From JAUVXY01 sp964392345 (GTDB lineage Bacteria > Actinomycetota > Humimicrobiia > Humimicrobiales > Humimicrobiaceae), in contig CAYMPQ010000074.1 of the NCBI GenBank assembly GCA_964392345.1, forward strand, positions 1 to 6,927: a stretch of 6,927 nt of DNA, written 5' to 3'. Below are positions 1 through 5,547 of this stretch, piece after piece. Both the position numbers and the translations under genes were made by a program. The notes below the pieces were generated by a model. That model saw only the letters and a program-made list of their open reading frames with translations. It did not search any database and was not told the origin of the DNA. Every line of letters starts with the position of its first letter. The stretch's first letter is position 1.

Positions 1-2
1 CT

Positions 3-224
3 AGGAAAGTCTATATTCGTGGACCATACTGCAGGAAGTGCGATTCTAATCTAATTCCACATTTAAATCTCATAAATAAAAAATTAAGATTTTATTATTG
101 TTCTATTTGCAAAAGAAAAATTCTCTTAGCTAAAGAGTTTAGAAATGATTTTGAACAGAAAATACGAAATCTCTGTGCATCTGATCTCAGAAAAAATATA
201 GAAAAAATATCATTTAAAAAATAA
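3..224 (+). CDS. C-terminal fragment of an unrecognised zinc-ribbon protein
   Basis: An open frame enters from the left edge and ends at TAA 222-224, giving the last 73 residues of a protein whose start lies outside the window. It contains two Cys pairs, CRKC at fragment residues 10-13 and CSIC at 33-36, separated by 19 residues. This is the spacing of a C4 zinc ribbon, preceded by the stretch IRGPY. The following roughly 35 residues are Lys/Arg-rich and probably helical (KEFRNDFEQKIRNL). A zinc ribbon close to a basic C-terminus fits nucleic-acid binding or a structural role, but I do not recognise the family and assign no function. The next gene lies 123 bp away on the opposite strand, so there is no operon partner to the right. 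I am fairly sure it is coding because of the paired cysteines and the open frame. Confidence 0.6.
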   Translation, partial: RKVYIRGPYCRKCDSNLIPHLNLINKKLRFYYCSICKRKILLAKEFRNDFEQKIRNLCASDLRKNIEKISFKK

Positions 225-347
225 TTCAACTCCTAAGGAATTTTATTTCTACTTCAATAATTTTTTCAAAAGAAATTAAATTACTTTAACACTCTTTACG
301 AAAGATAGTTTTCTACTATAAGCACTATGAATGAAATAAACCTTATA

Positions 348-560
348 TCACCATTGCAATAGTTGCATTAGTGAACCCGCTGCTATTAATCCTAATCCTG
401 ACCAAAATAACGGCTTATTTATAGAGGTTTGAGTTGCAGCAACACCTTTAATACGGATCTCCCTATGACTTTTAATCGTTAAAGAAAAGGCTAACAGAAC
501 TGTACCTATAACTGAAAATATAACCGATAATATAATTCCTATATGATGTCTTATTTCCAA
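348..560 (-). CDS. Small two-helix membrane protein of unknown function
   Basis: A 70-residue protein with two hydrophobic segments, about residues 7-29 and 50-69, joined by a short polar, positively charged loop (KSHREIRIKG). This predicts a small integral membrane protein with the loop probably in the cytoplasm. The start is TTG at 558-560, chosen because AAGGA (566-570 on the complementary strand) sits 5 nt upstream. The nearby ATG is in another frame and stops after three codons. No catalytic motif is visible and I do not recognise the family. The gene stands alone: it lies 226 bp downstream of rnpB on the same strand and converges with the zinc-ribbon fragment on its other side. I see no convincing promoter of its own, so readthrough from rnpB is possible. 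Confidence 0.6.
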   Translation of the reverse strand: MEIRHHIGIILSVIFSVIGTVLLAFSLTIKSHREIRIKGVAATQTSINKPLFWSGLGLIAAGSLMQLLQW

Positions 561-645
561 AGCTATCCTTCCATTAAATTACACTATCATTTATTATTGC
601 ACTTTTTCTTTAAAAATTAAATTTCTTTATTCCAGATATTGTACT

Positions 646-677
646 AACTAAACAAAAATATTTTTAAAAATTTAGTT
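646..677. repeat. Inverted repeat, 7-bp arms, AT-rich loop
   Basis: AACTAAA at 646-652 is matched by TTTAGTT at 671-677. The intervening DNA contains a second palindrome of A5/T5 tracts (654-665). It could form a weak hairpin in either transcript and lies about 110 nt past the rnpB 3' end. The stem has little GC, so it is a poor intrinsic terminator candidate. Confidence 0.4.
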
Positions 678-695
678 TTTATGTATAATGGAAGT

Positions 696-732
696 GTACA
701 AGTTAACCCTGTTTTTGAGTACAAATTCAGGG
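696..732. repeat. Direct repeat GTACAA-TT with nested CCCTG/CAGGG inverted arms
   Basis: GTACAAGTT (696-704) recurs as GTACAAATT (719-727), 23 bp apart. CCCTG (707-711) pairs with CAGGG (728-732). The array lies just downstream of the + strand TATAAT at 684-689. Repeats near a promoter can be protein-binding sites or the worn end of a mobile element; neither can be shown here. Confidence 0.35.
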
Positions 733-786
733 ATTCTGACTAGGAAGTTTTGATTATTTAACCTCAAGAAAGCGGCTTAAAATTTG

Positions 787-1174
787 TGGAGTTAGCCTGT
801 AAGCCGGGTTCTGTAGTACCTGTGAATATCACAGACACCAGTAGTCATCCATCTGGGGCAAATATTACTATTTACCTCTAGCGGCCTAACCCGGAAGAAG
901 GCGGGCCACCTTATACTTCCCTATTTGGCCTTTCTCCGGATGCGGTTTACCAAGCCAGTCTGTCACCAGACTGCTGGTGAGCTCTTACCTCACCTTTTCA
1001 CCCTTACCAGAATTTAGCTTGAAGCTATGCTCTGGCGGTATATTTTCTGTTGCACTAGCGTTAAGGCTAGCCTTTAAAGCTAACCTCACTGGGCGTTACC
1101 CAGCATCCTGCCCTATGGAGCTCGGACTTTCCTCGCAAAGCAAAATGCCCTGCGCGACTACTCGACTAACTCCA
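787..1174 (-). ncRNA. rnpB: RNase P RNA, bacterial type A
   Basis: This is the catalytic RNA of ribonuclease P, which removes 5' leaders from pre-tRNAs together with the RnpA protein. On the - strand the 5' part carries the universal core GAGGAAAGTCC (complement of 1124-1134). The 3' part carries ACAGAACCCGGCTTA (complement of 800-814), the matching half of the P4 core. Between them, GGTAACGCC and GCCAAATAGGG (complement of 919-929) match conserved type A segments as I recall them from E. coli RNase P RNA. The ends are set by helix P1: nine bases TGGAGTTAG at the 5' end (1174-1166) pair with CTAACTCCA at the 3' end (795-787), giving about 388 nt. The gene follows the RNase H-like gene by 40 bp on the same strand and has its own promoter. 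An open frame on the opposite strand is only a shadow of the RNA. Confidence 0.97.
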
Positions 1175-1180
1175 TATATA

Positions 1181-1208
1181 ATAATAGTGGTATTTAATAA
1201 AAAATCAA
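1181..1208 (-). promoter_or_regulatory. rnpB promoter
   Basis: On the - strand, TTGATT (complement of 1203-1208) and TATTAT (complement of 1181-1186) are separated by 16 bp. Six bases downstream of the -10 box lies position 1174, the first base of the P1 helix of RNase P RNA, so the predicted transcription start coincides with the structural 5' end. The -35 box begins 6 bp after the stop codon of the RNase H-like gene. Confidence 0.75.
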
Positions 1209-1214
1209 CAGCTT

Positions 1215-1706
1215 CTACTTACCTGTGCTGTCAGGATCTTCTATACTGCCAAATTTTATTTCAGATTCTCCTTCGTAAGAAGTCTCTTTCCCGTCAAGCG
1301 CCAAATTTACCAGTCTGTCCGCTTCTTTGTTCATCTCTCTTGGTATGAGCCTCAGATCTACAAGACCGTACCTGCTGAGCTTTTTATTTATGCTCAGATA
1401 AATTTTTAGAATACTGCTATCTTTTATTTTCCAAATTTTTTTGATTTGGTGATGCAAAAGTTTGCTGTCGGTAAATAGCACGACTTTGCCACATCTAAAA
1501 CCTTCCAGCGCATCCAATACCTTGTCCAGAGCCATATACTCAGCTATGTTGTTGGTTTGCTTACCAATACATAAGCTTACCTCATCAATCTTTTTATCAT
1601 TCTCATCATATATCACAGCGCCTACTGCAGCCGGACCTGGGTTTCCTCTTGAGCCGCCATCAAAGTAAACTTTTAAATAATTATATTCATTTTTAGCCTC
1701 TGCCAT
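1215..1706 (-). CDS. rnhA: RNase HI-like protein (RVT_3 type)
   Basis: A 163-residue protein of the ribonuclease HI fold, predicted to cut the RNA strand of RNA/DNA hybrids with two metal ions in the cytoplasm. The acidic active-site set is visible: D16 in YFDGGSRGNPGPA, E56 in NNIAEYMAL, D80 in LFTDSKL and D130 in NKEADRLVN. NNIAEY and the terminal EADRLVNLA are typical of the subgroup often named 'reverse transcriptase-like' or RVT_3, rather than of classical E. coli RnhA. The core fills residues 10-137; the last 25 residues are acidic, low in pattern and probably flexible. ATG at 1704-1706 directly abuts the TAA of the zinc-ribbon gene. GGAG ending 6 nt before the ATG lies in the last codons of that gene, indicating translational coupling. 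The order Nif3, COG1579, RNase H resembles Rv2230c-Rv2228c of Mycobacterium tuberculosis as I recall it; there the RNase H is fused to a phosphatase domain, which is absent here. Confidence 0.92.
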   Translation of the reverse strand: MAEAKNEYNYLKVYFDGGSRGNPGPAAVGAVIYDENDKKIDEVSLCIGKQTNNIAEYMALDKVLDALEGFRCGKVVLFTDSKLLHHQIKKIWKIKDSSILKIYLSINKKLSRYGLVDLRLIPREMNKEADRLVNLALDGKETSYEGESEIKFGSIEDPDSTGK

Positions 1707-2468
1707 TTAAGTCTCCAATTCAGATATTATTTCTTCAATTTCATCTCTGTAAATAATAAGCATCTTGCCGCATAAGGGGCACTTGTATACTTTATCTAAA
1801 TCCTTTATTTTTTCCGCTTCAACGATTGGAATCTGCATATTGCAGGCACTGCAAAATTTATCCCTTAAAACACCGACAACAATACCCTTTTTCTTGGCAT
1901 TTGTTTTCTCATACTCGTCTAAATAGCCCCCGGATATGCCTGAAGTGACAGTACCCCTTATTTCTTTTAAATCTTTTATTTTTTCCTCCAATAATTTTAC
2001 TTGCCTGCCTATATCTTTTTCCATACTATTTATTTGTGACTCAAGCTCTTCTTTTTTCTCTTGAATATTTTTTATCTCCTCAAGCAAATCATCTATCTTG
2101 ATCATGAATTCCAACATTTGGTTTTCAATTTCATCGTTGCTTTTCTTAAGAATTTTAACTTCCTCCTGTAAATTTACCAGTTCTTTTGCATCTGTGATGG
2201 TTCCGCTAAATAACTTTTGCTCATCTCTTTTTATCTTTTCGTCATGAGTTCCAATAGAATCTTCCTTTCTTTTCCGCTCATTCTCCAGTTCCCGGTATCT
2301 TTTATCAAGCAACTTTAGCTTGTCATCAATCTCATCAAACTCTTTTTTTATCAAAGTCAATTCTTCATTATTCTTCACATTCTCAATGTCTCTTGCCTTT
2401 TTAGATATCCTGCTGTCTACCATTTGCAGCTTTACCAAACTGAGAACATTAAATTTTGAGTCATTCAA
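1707..2468 (-). CDS. COG1579-type coiled-coil protein with C4 zinc ribbon
   Basis: A 253-residue protein with a long charged heptad-rich coiled coil, about residues 10-165, followed by a C-terminal C4 zinc ribbon (zf-RING_7 type). The zinc ligands are C206 and C209 (FCSACNMQ) and C230 and C233 (YKCPLCGK). The block FSGTITDAKELVNLQEEV near residues 87-104 is the family signature between the two helical arms. Its role is unknown; the fold suggests nucleic-acid or protein binding in the cytoplasm. The start is TTG at 2466-2468, supported by GGAGG (complement of 2476-2480) 7 nt upstream. The only close ATG, 2 nt further in, is in another frame. It overlaps the nif3 stop by 8 nt and its stop abuts the RNase H start, so the three genes form one operon. 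Length and domain order are normal for the family. Confidence 0.9.
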   Translation of the reverse strand: MNDSKFNVLSLVKLQMVDSRISKKARDIENVKNNEELTLIKKEFDEIDDKLKLLDKRYRELENERKRKEDSIGTHDEKIKRDEQKLFSGTITDAKELVNLQEEVKILKKSNDEIENQMLEFMIKIDDLLEEIKNIQEKKEELESQINSMEKDIGRQVKLLEEKIKDLKEIRGTVTSGISGGYLDEYEKTNAKKKGIVVGVLRDKFCSACNMQIPIVEAEKIKDLDKVYKCPLCGKMLIIYRDEIEEIISELET

Positions 2469-3591
2469 TATAATACCTCCAGGCTATGTGACTTAATTTA
2501 CTCTTTATGATTTCTATCTTTATTTTTTGTAACTTGGAAAATTCTTTTAACTTTTCATACATATCGCATACGGCCCATTTCTCACTGCACCCATGCCCTA
2601 TCTCTACCAGTATTTTTCCGCTTTCTATAATGCTTAGCGCATTATGATGGCTGATTTCTCCCAAAATTAACAAATCACAATCAAGGGCAGCCAGTTTATC
2701 TGTTAGAGAGTTTGCGCTTCCATTTACAACAGCTACTTTGCTGATTTTCTTTTTTTCCAGATCTGTGCTGCCATCAGACAGCCATCTAAAATTTTTAATA
2801 TTCATTTTATTTTTTATAATTTCAAGAAACTCAGCAAAATATTTATCCTCTTTAAGTTCGCCGTACCTGCCTACTCCTGCATCTGGAAATTTGTTTTCTA
2901 TTTTATAAATATCATAAGCAACTTCCTCGTAAGGATGCGCTGCTATAGTAGAGCTAACAACTTCTTCCAAGGCGTTTTCGCTAACTATGCACTCTATTTT
3001 AACCTCATCCACATAATTTATTTTTCCGGATTTTCCTATATAAGGCTTTGCACCTTTTAGAGGCAGAAACGTGCCCCTGCCATCTATGTTAAATGTACAG
3101 CACGAATAATTTTTCCATTGCCCGCCGCCATGCCGGCAGATAACATCTCTTACTTTTTCTTCTGATTCTTTAGGAACAAAAACAACAAACTTATACCACT
3201 GTTCATACTGAGGCTCTATTATACCGAGAGGCGTTAAATCCAATATTTTTACAACAAAATCATTTAATCCACCGGGCATAATATCGTAATTAGTGTGAGC
3301 GGCATATGCAGCTATTTTATTTTCAACAAGGTTCAATATCTTTTTCTGGACACTATCTGCGCTTGTAACTGCATCAACAGGATTAAATATCAACGGGTGA
3401 TGCGATAAAATTAAATCAGCCCCCAAACCAGTTGCTTCTTTTATAACACTGTTATTTATATCCAGGGCAATAAGTATTTTTTTAATGTTTCTGTCTAAAT
3501 TTCCAACCTGCAGCCCTGCTTTATCCCACTCAAGGGCAAGATTTTTTTTAAAAATATCATCAAGATTTATTGTAAGTTCTTTTAAAATCAT
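2461..3591 (-). CDS. Nif3-like dinuclear metal-centre protein (DUF34, YqfO type)
   Basis: A 376-residue member of the NIF3/DUF34 family, often labelled GTP cyclohydrolase 1 type 2 or Nif3-like dinuclear metal centre hexameric protein. Its cellular reaction is not firmly established. It has the long three-part form: an N-terminal NIF3 half (about 1-125), an inserted PII/CutA-like domain (about 130-235, with the signature AAHPYEEVAYDIY), and a C-terminal NIF3 half. Metal-ligand motifs are complete: H64 and H65 in LSHHPLIF, H99 and D103 in AAHTNYD, and H333 and E337 in IGHGCSEK. H315/H316 in GEISHH also fit. EWDKAGLQVGN near residues 21-31 is typical of the N-terminus and supports the ATG at 3589-3591. 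No clear Shine-Dalgarno precedes this ATG, unlike the other genes here, so initiation may be weak or depend on a short leader. It heads the operon with the zinc-ribbon and RNase H-like genes. Confidence 0.93.
   Translation of the reverse strand: MILKELTINLDDIFKKNLALEWDKAGLQVGNLDRNIKKILIALDINNSVIKEATGLGADLILSHHPLIFNPVDAVTSADSVQKKILNLVENKIAAYAAHTNYDIMPGGLNDFVVKILDLTPLGIIEPQYEQWYKFVVFVPKESEEKVRDVICRHGGGQWKNYSCCTFNIDGRGTFLPLKGAKPYIGKSGKINYVDEVKIECIVSENALEEVVSSTIAAHPYEEVAYDIYKIENKFPDAGVGRYGELKEDKYFAEFLEIIKNKMNIKNFRWLSDGSTDLEKKKISKVAVVNGSANSLTDKLAALDCDLLILGEISHHNALSIIESGKILVEIGHGCSEKWAVCDMYEKLKEFSKLQKIKIEIIKSKLSHIAWRYYIE
2476..2480 (-). promoter_or_regulatory. Ribosome binding site fixing the TTG start of the zinc-ribbon gene
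   Basis: GGAGG on the - strand lies 7 nt before TTG 2466-2468 and inside the last codons of the nif3-like gene. It decides for the TTG start and for coupled translation. Confidence 0.75.
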
Positions 3592-3623
3592 TTTTAGTAA
3601 TCTACAAAATTGTATTATTGGTT

Positions 3624-3641
3624 TAAATATTATAATATTTA
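3624..3641. promoter_or_regulatory. 18-bp perfect palindrome with overlapping divergent -10 boxes
   Basis: TAAATATTATAATATTTA is a perfect palindrome in the middle of the 105-bp gap between the nif3-like and SIS-domain genes. It carries TATAAT on the + strand (3631-3636) and TATAAT on the - strand (complement of 3629-3634), so the two -10 boxes overlap by four bases. The -35 candidates are weak: TTTTTC for the - strand (complement of 3652-3657, 17-bp spacer) and TTGTAT for the + strand (3611-3616 region, about 15-bp spacer). Expected leaders are about 30 nt for nif3 and 55 nt for the SIS gene. Confidence 0.5.
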
Positions 3642-3684
3642 TTCGTAAATAGAAAAAGGGTTCTTAATTGCTTCTAAAACATGC

Positions 3685-3690
3685 AGGAGG
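3685..3690 (+). promoter_or_regulatory. Ribosome binding site fixing the TTG start of the SIS-domain gene
   Basis: AGGAGG followed by a 6-nt spacer leads to TTG 3697-3699. It is the strongest Shine-Dalgarno in the window and settles the start at TTG, since no in-frame ATG follows within the N-terminal family region. Confidence 0.85.
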
Positions 3691-3696
3691 AAAAAG

Positions 3697-4797
3697 TTGG
3701 ATTTACTGGACAATGAAAAGTATATCTACGACAATGATCCCCACAAAATAATAGACATCCTTAACGATTTTCCAAAACAGTTTAAAATAGCAGAAAAGAT
3801 AGTGAGAGAATCAAATTTAGGGTACAAGAAAAAATTTAAAAATGTCTTAATCCTTGGCATCGGCAACTCAGCCAATGTTGCGTACAGACTAATAGAGTCT
3901 ATTAACATTAACGAATTGAAGTTGCCTATTATCTTTTGCTCCAAAAGCACCATACCATTATGGGTCAACGAAGACACTCTTGTTATTGCAGTTTCTTACA
4001 GCGGGAATACCGCTGAAGTAGTAAAAGCAGTGGATAATGTTTTAAAACTTAGTACAGGCGTTACTGTTATCACTACCGGTGGAAAATTAGAAGAAAAAGC
4101 TGCCAGCAATAAAAATATTAGGCTCATAAGATATGAGGCCCATATTCCATCAAGGATGTCTGTTGGATATATATACACACTGCTGGTAGGCGTTTTATAT
4201 AGAGCTGGCGCTATCCATATATGCAACGCTAAAGACAGCTGCCCGTTAGGTTTGGATTGGAATGATATTGAAGATGCAATGTTTAAATATTCAAAGAAAT
4301 TAAATCCCAGCGTTAGCACATATAATAATATTGCAAAAAGAACTGCTGTAAACCTTTATCAAAACATTCCGGTAATATATGGATGTACAAAATTAACAGA
4401 AGTAGTCAGCTACCGGCTGAAAAGCCAGATATGCCTCTCCAGCAAAAATTTTGCGCACTTCGGTACCATACCTGAGATAGATCATGACGAAATAGTAGCA
4501 TGGGAGATGAGGCCTGAATTGCGCGCCAAGTATTTTGTGGTGTTTATCATAGATAAAAAAGAAAAAGAAGAGATGAAGAAAAGGCTTGATATCATAAAAG
4601 GCATTTTTATAGAAAAAAGAATCCGGTTTGAAGAAATAGCATTAGAAGGAAAAGATAACTCCACCAAGGTTTTTTGTGGCATCTTGCTGGCAGATTGGAT
4701 AAGCATATACCTGGCTATTTTGAATAAAGTAGACCCATTTTCTACAAATCTTTTAGACCTCGTTAAGAATAGATTGGCTCAAAGCAAGATTGGCTAA
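3697..4797 (+). CDS. SIS-domain protein of the bifunctional phosphoglucose/phosphomannose isomerase family, catalytic Glu apparently lost
   Basis: A 366-residue cytoplasmic protein with two SIS domains and the family's C-terminal region. Sugar-phosphate-binding motifs are GIGNSA (54-59, usually GMGGSA) and VSYSGNTAEV (99-108), then IPSR with R153, PEIDHDEIVAWE with H263, and DPFST...K with T350 and K357. Related enzymes interconvert glucose-6-P or mannose-6-P with fructose-6-P. From memory, the Pyrobaculum aerophilum enzyme uses R135, E203, H219, T291 and K298. The spacings H219 minus E203 (16) and K298 minus T291 (7) can be transferred here. R, H, T and K are present, but the position of the general-base Glu, normally in an ENxK motif, is L247 within LSSK. 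The protein may therefore be a changed-function or inactive paralogue. TTG start with AGGAGG 6 nt upstream. It is transcribed away from the nif3-like operon; its stop lies 5 bp from the 3' end of a convergent tRNA gene, with no terminator between. Confidence 0.85.
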   Translation: MDLLDNEKYIYDNDPHKIIDILNDFPKQFKIAEKIVRESNLGYKKKFKNVLILGIGNSANVAYRLIESININELKLPIIFCSKSTIPLWVNEDTLVIAVSYSGNTAEVVKAVDNVLKLSTGVTVITTGGKLEEKAASNKNIRLIRYEAHIPSRMSVGYIYTLLVGVLYRAGAIHICNAKDSCPLGLDWNDIEDAMFKYSKKLNPSVSTYNNIAKRTAVNLYQNIPVIYGCTKLTEVVSYRLKSQICLSSKNFAHFGTIPEIDHDEIVAWEMRPELRAKYFVVFIIDKKEKEEMKKRLDIIKGIFIEKRIRFEEIALEGKDNSTKVFCGILLADWISIYLAILNKVDPFSTNLLDLVKNRLAQSKIG

Positions 4798-4802
4798 ACA
4801 TT

Positions 4803-4879
4803 TGGTGGGCCCACCAGGATTCGAACCTGGGACCTCCGCATTATGAGTGCGCTGCTCTAACCAGCTGAGCTATGGGCCC
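4803..4879 (-). tRNA. tRNA with anticodon CAU, probably tRNA-Ile2 (lysidine-modified)
   Basis: A 77-nt cloverleaf on the - strand. It has acceptor GGGCCCA pairing with TGGGCCC, discriminator A and an encoded CCA, D arm GCTCAGCTGGTTAGAGC, and T arm CCAGG-TTCGAAT-CCTGG. The anticodon loop is CTCATAA, with CAT at the complement of 4843-4845. CAU could mean elongator Met, initiator Met or Ile2. The acceptor pairs C4:G69 and C5:G68 and the loop CTCATAA match the elements that the lysidine synthetase TilS recognises in E. coli tRNA-Ile2. Elongator tRNA-Met has other bases at 4 and 5, and the first acceptor pair G-C excludes the usual initiator. Ile2 is therefore favoured, reading AUA codons after modification. 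The pair 27:43 is a G-G mismatch, leaving a four-pair anticodon stem. Confidence 0.93.
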
Positions 4880-4911
4880 TGGAGTAAAATAATCTACTGA
4901 AACAATTGCAT

Positions 4912-4940
4912 ATATTAGTAAAAAAAAAATAATAAGTCAA
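4912..4940 (-). promoter_or_regulatory. tRNA promoter
   Basis: TTGACT (complement of 4935-4940), an exact 17-bp spacer containing a T10 run, and TAATAT (complement of 4912-4917). The start should be near 4905, giving a leader of about 26 nt before the mature tRNA 5' end at 4879. It is a near-consensus housekeeping promoter. Confidence 0.75.
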
Positions 4941-5038
4941 TTTTACAGCAGAACTTTGATATTGTCACTCTTGGCTACAATAATGTCATAGATATGAGGG
5001 TAAAATATAGGGTAAATCATGGGGACTAAAATTCTGGA

Positions 5039-5317
5039 TTATTCATTATGATATTTAGTTAGATTTCTATAGTAGTTTTCATGACTGCCAACCATTATTA
5101 GCTTTAAAACATCTGCTTCTAATTCATAAGCCAGCAGGAAAATCTGCTTTTCAATGTGGAATTTGTATATTCGAACACCTTTTATGGCTCCTCTTTTTTC
5201 TTGCCCAGCTTCTGGGTTTTTTACTATTTTGCTAATCTCTTTATCAAGTATCTTTATCTGTTTTTTATACAACTTTTTCTTCTGTCTCTGGAAAAGTGGT
5301 GATTGTATTATTTTAAT
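5039..5317 (-). CDS. RelE/ParE-family toxin of a type II toxin-antitoxin pair, likely AUU start
   Basis: A small basic protein of the RelE/ParE superfamily; members are either ribosome-dependent mRNA endonucleases or gyrase poisons, and this one cannot be assigned to either. Visible features are an alpha-helical Lys-rich N-terminus (LFQRQKKKL, KKQIKILDKEISKIV), then the beta-sheet core KRGAIKGVRIYKF, FLLAYELE and LIMVGSHENYYRNL, all typical of the family. The first ordinary start codon in frame, TTG at 5270-5272, would give 77 residues and cut off the first strand. The frame stays open upstream and encodes IKIIQSPLF, which resembles family N-termini. That stretch begins at ATT 5315-5317, preceded by GGTGAT, a good anti-SD match, inside the end of the antitoxin gene. 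I therefore propose 92 residues from a rare AUU start, 2 nt after the antitoxin stop. It could instead be a start codon destroyed by mutation. Confidence 0.8.
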   Translation of the reverse strand: MKIIQSPLFQRQKKKLYKKQIKILDKEISKIVKNPEAGQEKRGAIKGVRIYKFHIEKQIFLLAYELEADVLKLIMVGSHENYYRNLTKYHNE

Positions 5318-5319
5318 GC

Positions 5320-5547
5320 CTAATCACCTTCCCCAAAAAGATAAGTGGCTCCAAGTCCTTCTTTTAGCTGCTCCCTGCCAAGCAAGATATCGTTGATTAT
5401 TGAAAAAGATAAATCCGGATTATCCTCTGCAATCTTGCCGATATAAGCCCAGTATTCAACTTGTCCTGCCATGGATCGGCGCGTAACTTTTGCCGAAATC
5501 TTTGCTTCGTTTGCAATTTTGTCTGAAATCTTTATTGCTGTACTCAT
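5320..5547 (-). CDS. ParD-like antitoxin
   Basis: A 75-residue antitoxin of the ParD_like type (PF11903), the partner of the RelE/ParE-like toxin directly downstream. Family features are the N-terminal STAIKISD strand, AKVTRRSMAGQVEYWAYIGKIA around residues 19-40, DNPDLSFSIINDILLGREQLK, and the acidic tail YLFGEGD. The N-terminal half should bind DNA as a dimer and the C-terminal half should wrap the toxin. An ATG four codons upstream (5557-5559) gives 79 residues, but it abuts the Shine-Dalgarno AAGGAG with no spacer. The ATG at 5545-5547, 12 nt away, is the better choice and matches the conserved N-terminus. The gene ends GGTGATTAG, which doubles as the toxin's ribosome binding site, so the toxin is made only when the antitoxin is translated. 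The gene probably represses its own promoter. Confidence 0.88.
   Translation of the reverse strand: MSTAIKISDKIANEAKISAKVTRRSMAGQVEYWAYIGKIAEDNPDLSFSIINDILLGREQLKEGLGATYLFGEGD

Larger units (their letters stand above)
561..786. other. AT-rich spacer between rnpB and the small membrane gene
   Basis: I see no gene here. It holds an inverted repeat with 7-bp arms (646-652 and 671-677), a good -10 box TATAAT on the + strand (684-689) without a clear -35, and a short direct repeat described separately. No GC-rich hairpin with a T-run is present, so the way rnpB transcription ends is not evident. The mature 3' end of the RNA is presumably made by processing. Confidence 0.5.

Noticed and set aside
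707..732. CCCTG/CAGGG hairpin as the rnpB terminator
   Set aside because: It has a five-pair stem with a 16-nt loop and no T-run on the - strand side.
977..1348. 123-codon open frame on the + strand
   Set aside because: It lies antisense to rnpB and the end of the RNase H-like gene; its translation has no family pattern and no ribosome binding site.
4803..4879. tRNA as an integration site for the accessory genes to its right
   Set aside because: The accessory genes lie on the 5' side of the tRNA, while integrases usually use the 3' part. I see no second copy of the tRNA 3' sequence and no integrase in the window.
4943..5020. 25-codon - strand frame beginning ATG, in register with the toxin after its stop
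   Set aside because: There is no ribosome binding site, it is short and no family is recognised. It could be a third-gene relic or a readthrough tail, but nothing supports either.
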